This document shows positions 5,691-5,696 of a stretch of 5,696 nucleotides of DNA, piece after piece (the first letter of the stretch is position 1; each line of letters starts with the position of its first letter). Location: NCBI GenBank assembly GCA_902783235.1, contig CACZQG010000302.1, forward strand, positions 1 to 5,696. Reading direction: 5' to 3'. This stretch comes from an uncultured Ruminococcus sp. GTDB taxonomy: Bacteria; Bacillota; Clostridia; Oscillospirales; Ruminococcaceae. The position numbers were made by a program, and so were the translations under genes. A model generated the notes under the pieces. It was given only the letters and a program-made list of their open reading frames with translations, was not told the DNA's origin and searched no databases.

Positions 5691-5696
5691 AAAAAA

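Larger units (their letters stand above)
5262..5696. other. Repeat-rich intergenic region
   Basis: No convincing gene is present in these 435 bp. In order it holds the intrinsic terminator, two direct copies of a 54-bp unit, a small 5-bp hairpin (TTCCG at 5443-5447 with CGGAA at 5452-5456) and the inverted-repeat element at 5457-5690. A 52-codon open frame inside that element is treated under findings. Confidence 0.7.

Overview
The window looks like chromosomal DNA from a low-to-moderate GC member of the Clostridia, most likely a Ruminococcus-type Oscillospiraceae. This rests on four things: strong AGGAGG-type ribosome binding sites, tightly overlapping genes, frequent ATA/AGG/AGA codons, and a set of housekeeping proteins that resemble Firmicutes homologues. 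The assignment is inference; there is no rRNA or other marker to settle it.

Layout, all genes on the + strand. Positions 1-311 are AT-rich and non-coding as far as can be seen. They hold a stem-loop (10-43), a perfect 38-bp AT-rich palindrome (169-206) and a good sigma-A-type promoter (265-293). That promoter feeds a compact run of overlapping genes: a 64-aa DUF951 protein with a CxxC-type cysteine cluster (330-524), prfA for release factor 1 (521-1597), a long-form Sua5/YwlC threonylcarbamoyl-AMP synthase (1590-2627) and coaE for dephospho-CoA kinase (2624-3238). After a 96-nt gap with short tandem repeats and an imperfect hairpin comes an M18-family metallo-aminopeptidase (3335-4750). An 85-nt gap separates it from a 141-aa soluble coiled-coil protein that I do not recognise (4836-5261), which ends at an intrinsic terminator (5282-5306).

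Positions 5262-5696 carry no convincing gene but are rich in repeats. A 54-bp unit occurs twice in direct orientation with a single mismatch (5304-5357 and 5375-5428). Next to it is a ~234-bp imperfect inverted-repeat element (5457-5690) with 24-bp inverted arms and a central hairpin, which looks like a MITE or another non-autonomous mobile repeat.

Functionally, the first cluster joins translation termination (RF1), tRNA t6A37 modification (Sua5) and coenzyme A synthesis (CoaE). The aminopeptidase probably recycles peptides in the cytosol. The coding part is ordinary core-genome content, and I see no convincing new biological system in it. The parts most worth a second look are the repeat cluster at the right end, the AT palindrome at the left end and the unassigned coiled-coil protein.
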